Positions 55,160 to 64,000 are shown, counted from the first letter of the stretch. The stretch: DNA of 64,000 bases from Rhizobium lusitanum (GCF_014189535.1 NZ_CP050308.1:1116001-1180000); one strand, 5' to 3'. A program made the numbers and translations. Notes: generated from the letters alone by a model not told the origin.

Positions 55160-55912
55160 TCAGCTATCCGCCAGCGTCAGGATCATCGGCCCATTGCGGG
55201 TGGCAACGACGGTGTGTTCGAACTGGACCGTCGGCGCGCGCGGATCGCCATAAAGCGTCCATGCATCGTCGCCGCCTTCCGCCCAGGTGGCGCCAAGCGA
55301 CAGGAATGGCTCGACGGTGAAAACCAGACCGTCCTCCATGATCCGCGTCTCATCAGGGTCCGCCCAGGTGGAAACCTCGGCGGGCTCCTCATGCAGCGAA
55401 CGGCCGATGCCGTGGCTGGCGAGATTGGCGACCAGCGTATAGCGGTTCTTCTGCGCGAAAGCACCGACGGCGTGGCCGATCTTGGAGAAAGGCGCGCCGC
55501 TGCGCACCTGGTTCAGGCCGACCCAGAGCGCCCGCTTGCCATCGCGGCAAAGACGCTCGATCTTCGGCTTGACCGGCGGCACGGCGAAGGACGAACCGGT
55601 ATCGGAAAAGAACCCGTCCTTCTCGGCGGAAACGTCGAGATTGACGAGATCACCGGCCTGGATCACCCGCGGGCCGGGAATGCCGTGTGCCACTTCCTCG
55701 TTGACGCTGATGCAGGTGGCGCCCGGAAATCGATAGACCAGCTCCGGCGCGGAACGCGCGCCAGCGTCTTCCAGAACCTTGCGGCCGATGGCGTCCAGCT
55801 CCAGCGTGGTAATGCCCGGCTCCAGCGCCACCGCCATCGCCTGCAGCGCATTGGCGCAGATGCGACCGATCTCTTTCAGCTTGGTCAGTTCGTCGTCGTT
55901 CGAGATGATCAT
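55160..55912 (-). CDS. map: Type I methionine aminopeptidase
   Basis: Removes the initiator Met from nascent proteins. 250 residues. The metal ligands Asp (DVSAEKDGFFSD), His (LASHGIGRSLHEEP), Glu (FTVEPFLSLG) and Glu (QFEHTVVATRNG) are all seen. The substrate His is in EVAHGIPGPRV. Other map copies may exist. It is convergent with the padR-type gene and lies after the LLM gene on the same strand, about 50 bases apart. Confidence 0.94.
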   Translation of the reverse strand: MIISNDDELTKLKEIGRICANALQAMAVALEPGITTLELDAIGRKVLEDAGARSAPELVYRFPGATCISVNEEVAHGIPGPRVIQAGDLVNLDVSAEKDGFFSDTGSSFAVPPVKPKIERLCRDGKRALWVGLNQVRSGAPFSKIGHAVGAFAQKNRYTLVANLASHGIGRSLHEEPAEVSTWADPDETRIMEDGLVFTVEPFLSLGATWAEGGDDAWTLYGDPRAPTVQFEHTVVATRNGPMILTLADS

Positions 55913-55962
55913 TCACGGCTTCCGGCTCGTTCGCGTGCCCCGCACACTCCCGACGCGAAGGC

Positions 55963-57024
55963 TCAAGCAATCGCTTTCGCCTCTCCGCCCAATTCAGTCA
56001 ATGCCTTTCTGACGAGCGGCGCGACTTTCGTGCCGTAGAGCTCGATGCCGCGCATGATCTGATCATGCGGCATCGTGCCGATGGCCATTTGCAGCAGGAA
56101 ACGGTCATTCTTGAACAACTTGTGATGCGCGACAATCTTCTCGGCTACGGTTTCAGGATCGCCGACGAACAGCGCGCCGTTTGGTCCGCGCGACTGGTCG
56201 AATTGCGCCCGGCTCGTCGGCCCCCAGCCACGCTCGCGGCCGATACGGTTCATCACCTCGGCCTGCGGACCGTAGAATTGATCGGCGGCAGCCTCGGTCG
56301 TATCGGCAACGAAGCCGTGGACATTGATGCTGGTTTTCAGCTTAGCCTGATCCTGATCGGCGCCGCGGGCGGCCTCGCGATAGAGATCGACCAGCGGCGC
56401 AAACCGGCGCGGCTCGCCGCCGATGATGGCAATCGCCATCGGCAGGCCCAGCGCACCGGCACGCGCCACCGATTGCGGCGTGCCTCCGACCGCGATCCAG
56501 ATCGGCAACGGATCCTGCAGCGGCCGGGGATAGACCCCGCGCCCGTTGATCGGCGCGCGCATCTCGCCCGTCCAGTTTACCTGCTCGCCATCGCGGATCG
56601 CCAGCAGCAGATCGAGCTTTTCCTCAAAGAGCTGGTCGTAGTCCTCGAGATTGTAGCCGAACAGCGGGAAGGACTCGATGAACGAGCCCCGCCCCGCCAT
56701 GATCTCGGCGCGGCCATTGGAAATGAGATCGAGCGTCGAAAACTGCTGGAAAACGCGCACCGGATCGTCCGAGCTCAGCACCGTCACGGCGCTGGTCAGC
56801 CGAATGTTCTTCGTCTTCCCGGCAGCGGCGGCAAGCGCCACAGCCGGAGCCGACGCCGCATAGTCCGGGCGATGATGCTCGCCGAGCCCGAAGACATCGA
56901 GACCGACCTGATCAGCCAGCTCGATTTCCTCGATCAGATTATTCAGACGCCGCGCCGCTTCCACGCCCTTGTTGAGAGCGGGATCGGGACTGACGTCGGC
57001 GAAAGTGTAAAGGCCAAGTTCCAT
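55963..57024 (-). CDS. LLM-class flavin-dependent oxidoreductase
   Basis: A luciferase-like monooxygenase of 353 residues, probably FMN-dependent. The N-terminus [22 protein letters not shown], then [55 protein letters not shown] (split here in two stretches) and [18 protein letters not shown] are typical. The substrate is unknown. Two inverted repeats upstream (57038-57056 and 57089-57113) suggest specific repression. Confidence 0.9.
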   Translation of the reverse strand: MELGLYTFADVSPDPALNKGVEAARRLNNLIEEIELADQVGLDVFGLGEHHRPDYAASAPAVALAAAAGKTKNIRLTSAVTVLSSDDPVRVFQQFSTLDLISNGRAEIMAGRGSFIESFPLFGYNLEDYDQLFEEKLDLLLAIRDGEQVNWTGEMRAPINGRGVYPRPLQDPLPIWIAVGGTPQSVARAGALGLPMAIAIIGGEPRRFAPLVDLYREAARGADQDQAKLKTSINVHGFVADTTEAAADQFYGPQAEVMNRIGRERGWGPTSRAQFDQSRGPNGALFVGDPETVAEKIVAHHKLFKNDRFLLQMAIGTMPHDQIMRGIELYGTKVAPLVRKALTELGGEAKAIA

Positions 57025-57037
57025 GGTGAAACATCCA

Positions 57038-57113
57038 TTCGTTGTTGATGAACGAAATAGGAAGACAGGGCTGTAATCGCAAATGTGAATTATCGAACGG
57101 TTTGTTCGATAAT
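57038..57113. promoter_or_regulatory. Two inverted repeats upstream of the LLM oxidoreductase
   Basis: TTCGTT-N7-AACGAA (57038-57056) and ATTATCGAAC-N5-GTTCGATAAT (57089-57113), the latter with perfect 10-base arms. Both lie within 90 bases of the LLM start and share TTCG/CGAA half-sites, consistent with operators for a TetR- or MarR-type protein. Confidence 0.6.
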
Positions 57114-57199
57114 GTTGATAGCGACCCCTAATAGGAATCCAAAATCAGTATCTTCACCACCGCTTCGGAATCAGTCTCCGAACCACCTCATGTTGCAGA

Positions 57200-57712
57200 T
57201 CAGAGCCGCGGATCGTCCGCCAAAAGGGCCCAGCGCTCATGATCGCACCAGACGCCGCCGATCTTCAGATATTGCGGCGAAAATCCCTCCATGCGGAAAC
57301 CGAGCCTCTGCACGAGCGCGATGGAGGCCTGGTTCGCGGGCTGGATATTGGCTTCCAGCCGATGCAGGCCGACGGTATCGAATGCGTGGACAATGGCCAG
57401 GCGCAATGCCTCGGTCATGAAACCCCGGCCGGCAAAACCCACCATGCCGTGATAGCCGAGAAAGGCGCTGCGGAAACCGCCCCAAACCATCTGGCTGATA
57501 TTGACCACCCCGACGATACCACCCGAACTGGTGTCGCGCGCCACCAGGCCGATATTGGGTCCGGTCACGGTCTGGCCGAACCAGACATCGAAGCCATCGC
57601 GATCGACAAAGGGAAAGGCCCAGGGCGCGTGATAGGCGCGGCTCGCAATATTGGCCGCGATCAGGTCTTCGGCATCCGATTGCGCGATTGGCGCTATGGT
57701 GACGTGCAGCAT
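57200..57712 (-). CDS. GNAT-family N-acetyltransferase
   Basis: A 170-residue acetyltransferase of the RimJ/RimL type. The acetyl-CoA motif is MVGFAGRGFMTEALRLAIVHAF (about 90-112), followed by LHRLEANIQPANQASIALVQRLGFRMEG. The fold is complete. Possible substrates are ribosomal-protein N-termini or small amines; no clue from the context. Confidence 0.9.
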   Translation of the reverse strand: MLHVTIAPIAQSDAEDLIAANIASRAYHAPWAFPFVDRDGFDVWFGQTVTGPNIGLVARDTSSGGIVGVVNISQMVWGGFRSAFLGYHGMVGFAGRGFMTEALRLAIVHAFDTVGLHRLEANIQPANQASIALVQRLGFRMEGFSPQYLKIGGVWCDHERWALLADDPRL

Positions 57713-57774
57713 GGATCGCTCCTCTCGTTCATGCGGGAGCGAGCCTTAGCAAATCGAATCCGAAATCAACAGCT

Positions 57775-58188
57775 TCAGCGTCGGAACGGAATCATTTTCC
57801 GAACTGCTTCATAGCGAAGGTAAAGTCCGCCCCAGGCGATGATGCCGAGATAAAGGCCGAACAGCAGGTGCGAAAATACCGGGCTGCCGACCCTTAAATG
57901 TGTCGCCATCGCTCCGCCGAGCAGGCCGGTGAGGAGGATGGCCCCGAGGACAGACGTCGCCGGGATGGCATAGAGGACCGCGCAGACAAGCGTGATGACG
58001 CCCAGCAGCCGCGCGAGCGTCGGATCACCGGAATAGCCGAGCGCCGTCATCGTCTCGGTGACGACAGGCAGAGGCATGAGCTTGATCGCGCCGTCGAAAA
58101 CGAGAAACACAACGATCAAGCCGCTGAGGATCATGCCGGCCACGCGCTGCGCTCGCGAACCGGATGGTGAATCTGTTACATAGGACAT
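57775..58188 (-). CDS. DoxX-family membrane protein
   Basis: A 137-residue protein with four hydrophobic helices (MILSGLIVVFLVFDGAIKL, ARLLGVITLVCAVLYAIP, GAILLTGLLGGAMATHLR, HLLFGLYLGIIAWGGLYL). DoxX family; electron-transfer/detox role uncertain. It lies about 30 bases after the SRPBCC gene on the same strand, in a likely operon with the sigma factor and DGPF genes. Confidence 0.85.
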   Translation of the reverse strand: MSYVTDSPSGSRAQRVAGMILSGLIVVFLVFDGAIKLMPLPVVTETMTALGYSGDPTLARLLGVITLVCAVLYAIPATSVLGAILLTGLLGGAMATHLRVGSPVFSHLLFGLYLGIIAWGGLYLRYEAVRKMIPFRR

Positions 58189-58218
58189 GGATGTATCCCC
58201 CGGATTGGAATGAGCAAT

Positions 58219-58689
58219 TCAGATCTTGGCCGCCAGTACCGCGAGCTGATCGGCGCATTGACCCCAACCCTCATGAAAGCCCATTTTCTCATGCGCCTCG
58301 CGATCCTCCGCCGTCCAGTGCAGAACCGTCGCGGTGTAGCGCGTCTTGCCGCCGCCGAGATCGTCGAGCTGGATGGTCCCGACCATGAAGGGCTTGGCCG
58401 ATGGCACCCAGGCGCTGGTGAAGGCATCGGTGAAGACGATCCGCTCGTTCGGGACGACCTCGAGATAGACGCCGACATTCGGATAGTTTTCACCCTCCGG
58501 GCTGCACATGGTGACGGAGCTGGTGCCGCCGGCACGAACGTCGAGTTCGGCAGCCGATGTCGTCCAGGGCAGCGGCGCGAACCAATGTTTCAGCAGATTC
58601 GCCTCCGTCCAGCAGCGATAGAGTTTCTCGCGCGGCGCGTCGATGATGCGGGTCAGCGAAAGCTCGTGGCGTGCGGTCTGTTCGGTCAT
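58219..58689 (-). CDS. SRPBCC (AHSA1-like) domain protein
   Basis: A 156-residue START/Bet v1-like protein: LTRIIDAPREKLYRCWTEANLLKHWF opens the domain, DVRAGGTSSVTMCSPEG and EVVPNERIVFTDAF continue, and a C-terminal helix with GFHEGWGQCADQL closes it. Such proteins, often next to ECF sigma and DGPF genes, bind hydrophobic ligands; the function is not proven. Confidence 0.87.
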   Translation of the reverse strand: MTEQTARHELSLTRIIDAPREKLYRCWTEANLLKHWFAPLPWTTSAAELDVRAGGTSSVTMCSPEGENYPNVGVYLEVVPNERIVFTDAFTSAWVPSAKPFMVGTIQLDDLGGGKTRYTATVLHWTAEDREAHEKMGFHEGWGQCADQLAVLAAKI

Positions 58690-58785
58690 GATCCTATCTC
58701 TCCAGTGTGCATCGGCCCGATCGGCCTATGTTCCAAGGACGTTTGCGGCCAGTTCATCCCGACAGGGGATGAGAAAATCCGTCGA

Positions 58786-60042
58786 TTATTTTGCGATTGC
58801 GGGAGCCATCGTGCTCAAACGGTCGAGCTGATGGCGGATATGCTCGGCCTCCGCCGGCGAGCGGGCAAGTGCGATGGCACGGTCGAAGGCCGAACGCGCC
58901 TCCCGCGCCCGATGCAATTGCATGAGCAGGCCACCCCTCAGCCCATGAAAATAGAAATAGCTGTCGAGCTGCTCCGCCAAACTCTCCACCAGGGCCAATG
59001 CCACCTCCGGCCCCTCGAGCTTGGCAACGGCGACGGCACGGTTCAGCGTCACGACCGGCGACGGATGAAGTCGCTCCAGCGTTTGGTAGAGCAGATCGAT
59101 TTCCGCCCAGTCCGTATCCTCTGCCTGCTTGGCCCTGGAATGCAGCGCCGCGATTGCCGCCTGAAGCTGATAGGGGCCGGGAAGACGATGGCGGATCGCC
59201 TTGTCGAGTAGAGCCAGCGCCTCATCGATGAGCGTGTGGCTCCAGAGCGACCGGTCCTGATCTTCCAGCAGCACGATCTGGCCGCTCGCATCGAAGCGCG
59301 CCGCATTGCGCGATTGCTGCAGCATCATCAGCGCCAGCAACCCCATGATTTCGGGTTCGGTCGGAAAGATGCGCAAGAGCAGCCGGCCAAGCCGGATCGC
59401 TTCGTCAGCAAAGGCGGCGGCCTCGCGGCCCGGTCCGCCGGCAGAGTAGCCCTCGTTGAAGATGAGATAGATCATGGCGCTGACGAGCGCCACGCGCTCC
59501 GCCCGCTCGACAGCACCTGGCGTCTCGAAGGGCACGCCGGCCGCAGCCACGCGCGCTTTGGCGCGGGTAATGCGCTGCTCCATGGCGCTGTCGCTGACGA
59601 GAAAGGCGCGGGCGATCTGCGCCACCGAAAGGCCGGAAACGACGCGCAGCGCCAGGGCGATCTGCTGCGTCGCCGGCAGATCCGGATGGCAACAGATGAA
59701 CAGCAGCCGCAGGATATCATCGCGATAGTTGGAGCCGTCCAGCCGCTCGGCGAGATCGCTCTCGGCGTCGCCGGTGTCGGAGATCGCCTCCTCGTCCGGC
59801 AGCGCCTGCGTCTTCGCCTGTTTGCGCACGGCATCGATGGCGCTGTTGCGGCCGACGAAGATCAGCCAGGCGACGGGATCACGCGGCGGCCCTTTGTCCG
59901 GCCAGGTCTTCAAGGCCCGGAGACACGCCTCCTGAAACGCTTCCTCGGCGATATCGAGATTGCGGAAATAGCGCAGCAGCGCACCGACCACCTGAGGCCG
60001 GGCATTCGTAAGCGCGATATCGATCCAGGCTATGTCGGTCAT
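58786..60042 (-). CDS. ECF sigma factor with C-terminal TPR-like domain (ECF42-like)
   Basis: A 418-residue RNA polymerase sigma factor. Region sigma-2 is in VVGALLRYFRNLDIAEEAFQEACLRALKTWP and DPVAWLIFVGRNSAIDAVRKQ; sigma-4 in VVSGLSVAQIARAFLVSDSAMEQRITRAK. A long C-terminal part (about 190-418) with ALALLDKAIRH, HSRAKQAEDTDWAEID and RAREARSAFDRAIAL resembles TPR repeats, the hallmark of group ECF42. It overlaps the upstream DGPF gene by four bases (ATGA). No anti-sigma is present, as in ECF42. Confidence 0.93.
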   Translation of the reverse strand: MTDIAWIDIALTNARPQVVGALLRYFRNLDIAEEAFQEACLRALKTWPDKGPPRDPVAWLIFVGRNSAIDAVRKQAKTQALPDEEAISDTGDAESDLAERLDGSNYRDDILRLLFICCHPDLPATQQIALALRVVSGLSVAQIARAFLVSDSAMEQRITRAKARVAAAGVPFETPGAVERAERVALVSAMIYLIFNEGYSAGGPGREAAAFADEAIRLGRLLLRIFPTEPEIMGLLALMMLQQSRNAARFDASGQIVLLEDQDRSLWSHTLIDEALALLDKAIRHRLPGPYQLQAAIAALHSRAKQAEDTDWAEIDLLYQTLERLHPSPVVTLNRAVAVAKLEGPEVALALVESLAEQLDSYFYFHGLRGGLLMQLHRAREARSAFDRAIALARSPAEAEHIRHQLDRLSTMAPAIAK

Positions 60043-60413
60043 GTCGCGATCGTCCCGGGCCTGAAGACGTGGAGTGGTCGGATCTCATAGGAGCCGACAC
60101 CAGGATTGGCAACCGCCAGTTTCTTTGAAAATTCAATCGCTTCGTCGAGCGTCTCAAAGTCGATGACATAGAAGCCAAGCAATTGCTCCTTGGTCTCGGC
60201 GAAGGGGCCATCGATGACGAGCGGCTCGTTCTTGCCCTTGCGCAACGTCGTTGCCGCCGTCGTCGGCATCAGCCGCGCGACCGGGCCAAGCTTGCCGGCC
60301 TCTGCAAGCGGCGCCTGCACCGCCAGCAACCGCTCCATCGTCGCCTGCTCCTCCTCCGTGGACCAGGCAAACACGGTATCTTCGTCGTTGTAGCATAGGA
60401 TGGCATACAGCAT
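60039..60413 (-). CDS. YCII-related DGPF-domain protein
   Basis: A 124-residue protein of the YCII/DGPF family: LYAILCYNDEDTVF at the start and VIDGPFAETKEQLLGFYVI with the DGPF motif near 69. These ferredoxin-like dimers are the conserved partner of ECF42 sigma factors. The stop overlaps the sigma-factor start by four bases, so they are coupled. Confidence 0.92.
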   Translation of the reverse strand: MLYAILCYNDEDTVFAWSTEEEQATMERLLAVQAPLAEAGKLGPVARLMPTTAATTLRKGKNEPLVIDGPFAETKEQLLGFYVIDFETLDEAIEFSKKLAVANPGVGSYEIRPLHVFRPGTIAT

Positions 60414-60492
60414 GCGAGTCTCCTTCTCCCTAAAGACGAAGGAGTATCACCCGCACCGACAGGCCACGTCAAAAAATTATCGCTGGAAGACG

Positions 60493-61437
60493 CTACGCGT
60501 CACGCCGGATCGTCAATGTCCCTGACCCCCCATCAAGCTCCGCGACGGCCCCGATCAACGCGCTGACAGGGCTACGCCCATGCCCAAGCGGTAAGCCGCC
60601 AAGGACCGCCACGCCGAGCACGTCAAGATGCTCGCGCAGAATATCGATGACCGAGAAACGGAGATCGAATTCAAAATCCGTGAACTGGCCAATGGCAACA
60701 CCTGCCAAACCATCCAGATGCCCGGCCTTACGCAGCATCGTCATTTGCCGGTCGACCTGCCCGCGATACAGGCTGACCGCTTCCAGCAGCAGGATCGCCC
60801 CATGCATATCCGGCAACGCCCAACCGGCGGCTGTCGCAACCATGTCGAGGTTCCCACCGATCAGCTGGCCGGTGGTTATTCCGCTTGTCGTCAGCGCCGA
60901 CGTCGGTTCCTCCGGGCGGGATCGGATGACGATATCCTCCGTCGTCATCAGCGCCTGGTGAAGGGAGTTGCTGGTCTCCGAACTCACATCCTCTTCCCCG
61001 GGACCGACGAAAAACGCGCCGTGAATGCCGATCAAGCGGCCATGCTTCAGGAGGCTGAGATGCAAGGCAGTAATATCGCTGAAACCGATGAGAAACTTCG
61101 GATCGCGCCGGGCAGCCGCAAAATCCAGTCGGTCGGCAATCCGGTACGATCCCTTGCCGCCACGCGTGGTGAAGATAGCCCGAACCTCGGGATCGCGAAG
61201 CGCGGCATCGAGATCCGCCGATCGCTCCTCATCGGTCCCGGCAAGATAATCGTGCTTGCAAAAGGCATGCTCGCCGAAATCGACGTAGAGCCCCCAGCCT
61301 CTCAGTATTTCGGCATGCCGGAGAACCCTATCCCTGTCGGGCGGGCTAGCGGGAGAGACAAAACGGATCTTATCGCCCGGCCGCAATGGCGGCGGCGTCA
61401 GAACCCGGTCGGTCTTTACATGATCCAGTGATTCCAT
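60493..61437 (-). CDS. LD-carboxypeptidase, peptidase family S66 (MccF-like)
   Basis: A 314-residue serine peptidase. The start RPGDKIRFVSPASPP is typical; the nucleophile Ser lies in LIGFSDITALHLSLL near 118, Glu in LLLEAVSLYRGQ, His in LPLGHGRSPV near 283. Family members trim peptidoglycan tetrapeptides or cleave microcin C-type compounds. The start codon lies within a perfect 10-bp inverted repeat. Confidence 0.9.
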   Translation of the reverse strand: MESLDHVKTDRVLTPPPLRPGDKIRFVSPASPPDRDRVLRHAEILRGWGLYVDFGEHAFCKHDYLAGTDEERSADLDAALRDPEVRAIFTTRGGKGSYRIADRLDFAAARRDPKFLIGFSDITALHLSLLKHGRLIGIHGAFFVGPGEEDVSSETSNSLHQALMTTEDIVIRSRPEEPTSALTTSGITTGQLIGGNLDMVATAAGWALPDMHGAILLLEAVSLYRGQVDRQMTMLRKAGHLDGLAGVAIGQFTDFEFDLRFSVIDILREHLDVLGVAVLGGLPLGHGRSPVSALIGAVAELDGGSGTLTIRRDA

Positions 61438-61458
61438 GCCGCGATTTTGGCATGGAAT
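61431..61458. promoter_or_regulatory. Inverted repeat over the start codon of the S66 gene
   Basis: ATTCCATGCC (61431-61440) and GGCATGGAAT (61449-61458) are perfect reverse complements around eight bases. The gene starts at the CAT within the first arm. It could hide the start in mRNA or be an operator. Confidence 0.55.
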
Positions 61459-61725
61459 GACGACAGGCGTCAGCCTTTGATCGAAGAACTAGGGGTAGAT
61501 CGCGCCATGGTGCGCCAGATCGTAAAACTCAGAAGATGCCGCTCAAAATAACGTCGGTCGGGGGCGCCTCTCGCCTTATTGTGCTACAGCGGCTCGATAG
61601 TACGCCAGTCGAAGTCGGCAAGATCGCATCACCTCGTCCGATCATGGAGGCTCAGCCTCACGCTGTACCTGAACGCTAAGGAACCTATTGACCTGCGGCA
61701 GAGTTTTATTGTTTTACTTGACGAC

Positions 61726-62088
61726 ATGAACCGCGACACCAAATCTGAAAAAATCCTTGCGCGCTATGCGGCAGGGGAACGTGTATTTCGGGATCTGGAC
61801 CGCGACGACGGCATTTACGATTTTAGCCGTTGCGATCTTCGTGGTGCCGTTTTCGCCGGAAATTACATTTTTGCCAGCTTTACAGAAGCCAACCTCGAAG
61901 GGGCGGACTTTTCAGATTGCAATGTTAAAACGTCCGACTTTTCGAGAGCAAAGCTGGCAGCGGCAACATTCTCCGGATCGGCAATCGATGCTGCTGTCTT
62001 TGACGGCGCGGACTTAACAAGCACCAATTTCGAAAAAGCAAGCGCTTACGGGTATGTTTTCGGCAAGGGCGAATTGCCACGACATTAA
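61726..62088 (+). CDS. Pentapeptide-repeat protein
   Basis: A 120-residue protein whose core (about 33-105) is made of A(D/N)LXX-type repeats: CDLRGAVFAG, ANLEGADFSDC, AKLAAATFSGSA, ADLTSTNFEKA. These form a right-handed quadrilateral beta-helix. Some such proteins protect gyrase, most have unknown roles. The frame is open upstream, but this ATG directly precedes the domain. No ribosome-binding site is strong. Confidence 0.8.
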   Translation: MNRDTKSEKILARYAAGERVFRDLDRDDGIYDFSRCDLRGAVFAGNYIFASFTEANLEGADFSDCNVKTSDFSRAKLAAATFSGSAIDAAVFDGADLTSTNFEKASAYGYVFGKGELPRH

Positions 62089-62135
62089 TTGTGCGAACCC
62101 AATAGAGCGAATTTATGAGTCCGCTGCTTAGCTTA

Positions 62136-62945
62136 TCAACCGAGAGACGGGTTCAAGACGCCTGCCGCTTTTGAAACCGACCGCGCGGCCTTCGCCGAGC
62201 CTTCGGATATCTGCCGGGCGCGTGCCTTGCCTTCCCAGAGCGGCACGCCGAGGGACTGCGATACGGCCGGGTCGGCGGTGAAGATCGGATAGGCTCGCTC
62301 GATCAGCCGCAACAGGATCTCCCTGTCCTTGCCAATGTGCAAGCGGGTCAGATTTTCCTGATTGTAGACATGACCGCCGGAATCGGGGTTGATCCCGGTG
62401 ATGATGACGGCAGAGGCGCCGTTATGGAGCGCGAAAAGCACGGCGTTGATGCCATTCGAGCATTTGTCGTCGGCGCCCAGTTCGCTGCATTGCATGCCGC
62501 CGACCCAGTCGAGAAGCGCCATGCGCCGGTAGCGGTCGACGATTTCGAGATTGTCGTACCGATAGTTGAAGGCTTTCAGCCCATCCTCGAGTCGCTTGCG
62601 ACCGTCGCGCCAGAGCAGGATGTACAGCATCTTTGCCCGCTCGCCATTCAGCACGCGCCGGACTTCGACGGCATTGGTGTTCGTTCCCTCGATCTGGTTG
62701 AACTGCACCAGCGCGACATCTGGCGCCTCGACACCCCAGGCCTTGGTCACGACCTGGGAGCCATTGATGGTGATCACCCGGAAGGTCTCGTCGAAATCCG
62801 CAGGCTTGTGCGACACTGGCGCCGATCCGACCACGACAACGGGTCCGGAGAATGGTTCGCACAGCGCGGGAGGCTTCGGCCGGAGAAGCCGATATTTCAA
62901 GCGCCGATAAAAATGCTTCTTCAGTTCCGTAAATTTAGCAGTCAT
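62136..62945 (-). CDS. Hypothetical protein, possibly glycosyltransferase-like
   Basis: I do not recognise this 269-residue protein with certainty. The N-terminus is basic (LKKHFYRRLKYRLLRPKPP) without a signal. Then VVVVGSAPVSHKP and FRVITINGSQVVTKAWGV look like a nucleotide-sugar motif of sialyltransferase-type (GT29/GT42) proteins, and CSNGINAVLFALHNGASAVIITGINPDSGGHVYN is a second conserved-looking stretch. The C-terminus is Ala/Lys-rich. A surface-polysaccharide role is only a guess. Confidence 0.6.
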   Translation of the reverse strand: MTAKFTELKKHFYRRLKYRLLRPKPPALCEPFSGPVVVVGSAPVSHKPADFDETFRVITINGSQVVTKAWGVEAPDVALVQFNQIEGTNTNAVEVRRVLNGERAKMLYILLWRDGRKRLEDGLKAFNYRYDNLEIVDRYRRMALLDWVGGMQCSELGADDKCSNGINAVLFALHNGASAVIITGINPDSGGHVYNQENLTRLHIGKDREILLRLIERAYPIFTADPAVSQSLGVPLWEGKARARQISEGSAKAARSVSKAAGVLNPSLG

Positions 62946-63130
62946 GCCTCGCCCTAAGACCCCCGAAGGCGTTCACCGAAAGATAGTCGAACCCACCGAA
63001 AGCGAACCCCGCAACGAGATGTTGCCGGGTCGCTCGTAGGATCAACTATCGCTGCTTCGAGTTGCATTAGGAAAATAAAGAAATCTTACACGATCAAATC
63101 TTAGGTGAGCTGTGCACCGAATTTGTCCTG

Positions 63131-64000
63131 TTATCCCGCGCTCAAGGTCCGCCGCACCGCGTCTTTCCATCCCTTGAGCTTGCCGCTCCGCGTTTTCTCG
63201 TCCATCGCCGGCTCGAAACGTTGGTCGCGGGCCCAGGCCTTGGCAAAGCCCTCGCGGTCCGGCCAGACACCGGCGCGGCTGCCGGCAAGCCAGGCGGCGC
63301 CGAGTGCCGTGGTCTCGAGGATGGTGGGGCGATCGACGGGGGCGTCGAGCAGGTCGGCAAGCCGTTGCATCGTCCAGTCGGAGGCGACCATGCCGCCATC
63401 GACGCGCAGTACCGTCTCCTTGCCGCTGCCATTGCGCCAATCCTTGTGCATGGCATCCAGCAGGTCACGCGACTGGTAGCACACGGCTTCCAGCGCGGCG
63501 CGGACGATTTCCTCAGGGCCGGTATTGCGCGTCAGCCCGAAGATCGCACCACGCGCATCCGGATCCCAATGCGGAGCACCAAGGCCGGTGAAGGCCGGCA
63601 CGAGATAGACCTCCTGCAACGGATCGGCCTTTTCCGCCAGTGCGCCGGAATCGGCGGCGCTCTTGATCACCTTTAACCCATCGCGCAGCCATTGCACGGC
63701 CGCCCCTGCAATGAAGATCGACCCCTCCAGCGCATAGGTCGTCTCCCCGTTCAGCCGGTAGGCGATGGTGGTCAGCAGCCGGTTCTTCGAACGCACAATG
63801 TCCGTGCCGGTATTGAGCAGCGCGAAGCAGCCGGTGCCATAGGTGGACTTCATCATGCCGCGCTCGAAGCAGGCCTGGCCGATGGTGGCCGCCTGCTGAT
63901 CGCCGGCAACGCCGAGGATGGGAATGGCTGCACCGAAAAGCGATGCATCGGTGACGCCGAAATCGGCGGCGCAATCCTTCACCTCCGGCAGCATGGCGGC
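63131..64000 (-). CDS. glpK: Glycerol kinase, C-terminal part (continues beyond the window)
   Basis: The 3' 290 codons of glycerol kinase, FGGY family; the 5' part lies beyond 64000. Seen: [29 protein letters not shown] (two blocks of the conserved core), [30 protein letters not shown] and LGAAWLAG. It phosphorylates glycerol to sn-glycerol-3-phosphate. Regulation and neighbours upstream cannot be seen. Confidence 0.95.
   Translation of the reverse strand, partial: AAMLPEVKDCAADFGVTDASLFGAAIPILGVAGDQQAATIGQACFERGMMKSTYGTGCFALLNTGTDIVRSKNRLLTTIAYRLNGETTYALEGSIFIAGAAVQWLRDGLKVIKSAADSGALAEKADPLQEVYLVPAFTGLGAPHWDPDARGAIFGLTRNTGPEEIVRAALEAVCYQSRDLLDAMHKDWRNGSGKETVLRVDGGMVASDWTMQRLADLLDAPVDRPTILETTALGAAWLAGSRAGVWPDREGFAKAWARDQRFEPAMDEKTRSGKLKGWKDAVRRTLSAG

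Overview
The window is a chromosomal stretch of an alphaproteobacterium, most probably Rhizobiaceae (Rhizobium or a close relative). Pointers are a fused trpE(G) anthranilate synthase behind a WWW leader peptide, BluB, a ChoXWV choline transporter, a BacA/SbmA-type peptide transporter, a NolR-like ArsR regulator, a RirA-type iron box and a rhizobial palindromic repeat. The DNA is high in GC, except for a few AT-rich promoter regions. It is mostly housekeeping and nutrient-uptake sequence. I see no prophage, insertion sequence, CRISPR array, tRNA or rRNA gene.

Layout. 0-9.5 kb: ABC exporter, leuA with its own leader peptide, BenE-type permease, GreA-family factor, MYG1-type protein, clpP, DUF2076 protein. 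9.5-15.3 kb: queF with a cation-efflux gene, bluB, a glyoxalase-fold protein, trpE(G) with trpL attenuator. 15.3-20 kb: a palindromic composite repeat, a frameshifted ABC-F gene, a 23-codon ORF and a frameshifted heme-type TonB receptor. 20-29.5 kb: extensin-family protein, fhs, UPF0114, a periplasmic ClpP-fold protein, LuxR regulator, DUF2333 gene with a coiled-coil partner, cytochrome c, tdk. 29.7-33.3 kb: choXWV plus a HugZ-like gene. 33.7-39.2 kb: NolR-like regulator, omega-aminotransferase, adenine deaminase, alpha-glucosidase. 39.5-47.2 kb: oppABCDF, a PfkB sugar kinase and a GT4 glycosyltransferase. 47.2-55.1 kb: ParE toxin-antitoxin pair, OhrR, der with a YfgM-like gene, NnrU, polysaccharide deacetylase, BacA, PadR. 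55.1-64 kb: map, LLM oxidoreductase, acetyltransferase, a DoxX/SRPBCC/ECF-sigma/DGPF cluster, S66 peptidase, pentapeptide protein, an unknown protein and the 3' part of glpK.

The most informative signals are regulatory. Two amino-acid genes (leuA, trpE) each have a leader peptide whose predicted promoter places transcription start at or very near the A of the AUG. For trp the attenuator is classical. For leu there is a Leu4 run but no terminator, and the pyrimidine-rich Leu codons can pair with the leuA ribosome-binding site, which suggests translational attenuation.

Four genes look damaged by small changes. ABC-F and the TonB receptor each need one more G in a G6 run. The DUF2333 gene has one extra base just after a well-placed start. 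The first ABC exporter seems to lack about 45 residues around TM1-TM2. These may be real mutations, slippage or sequencing error.
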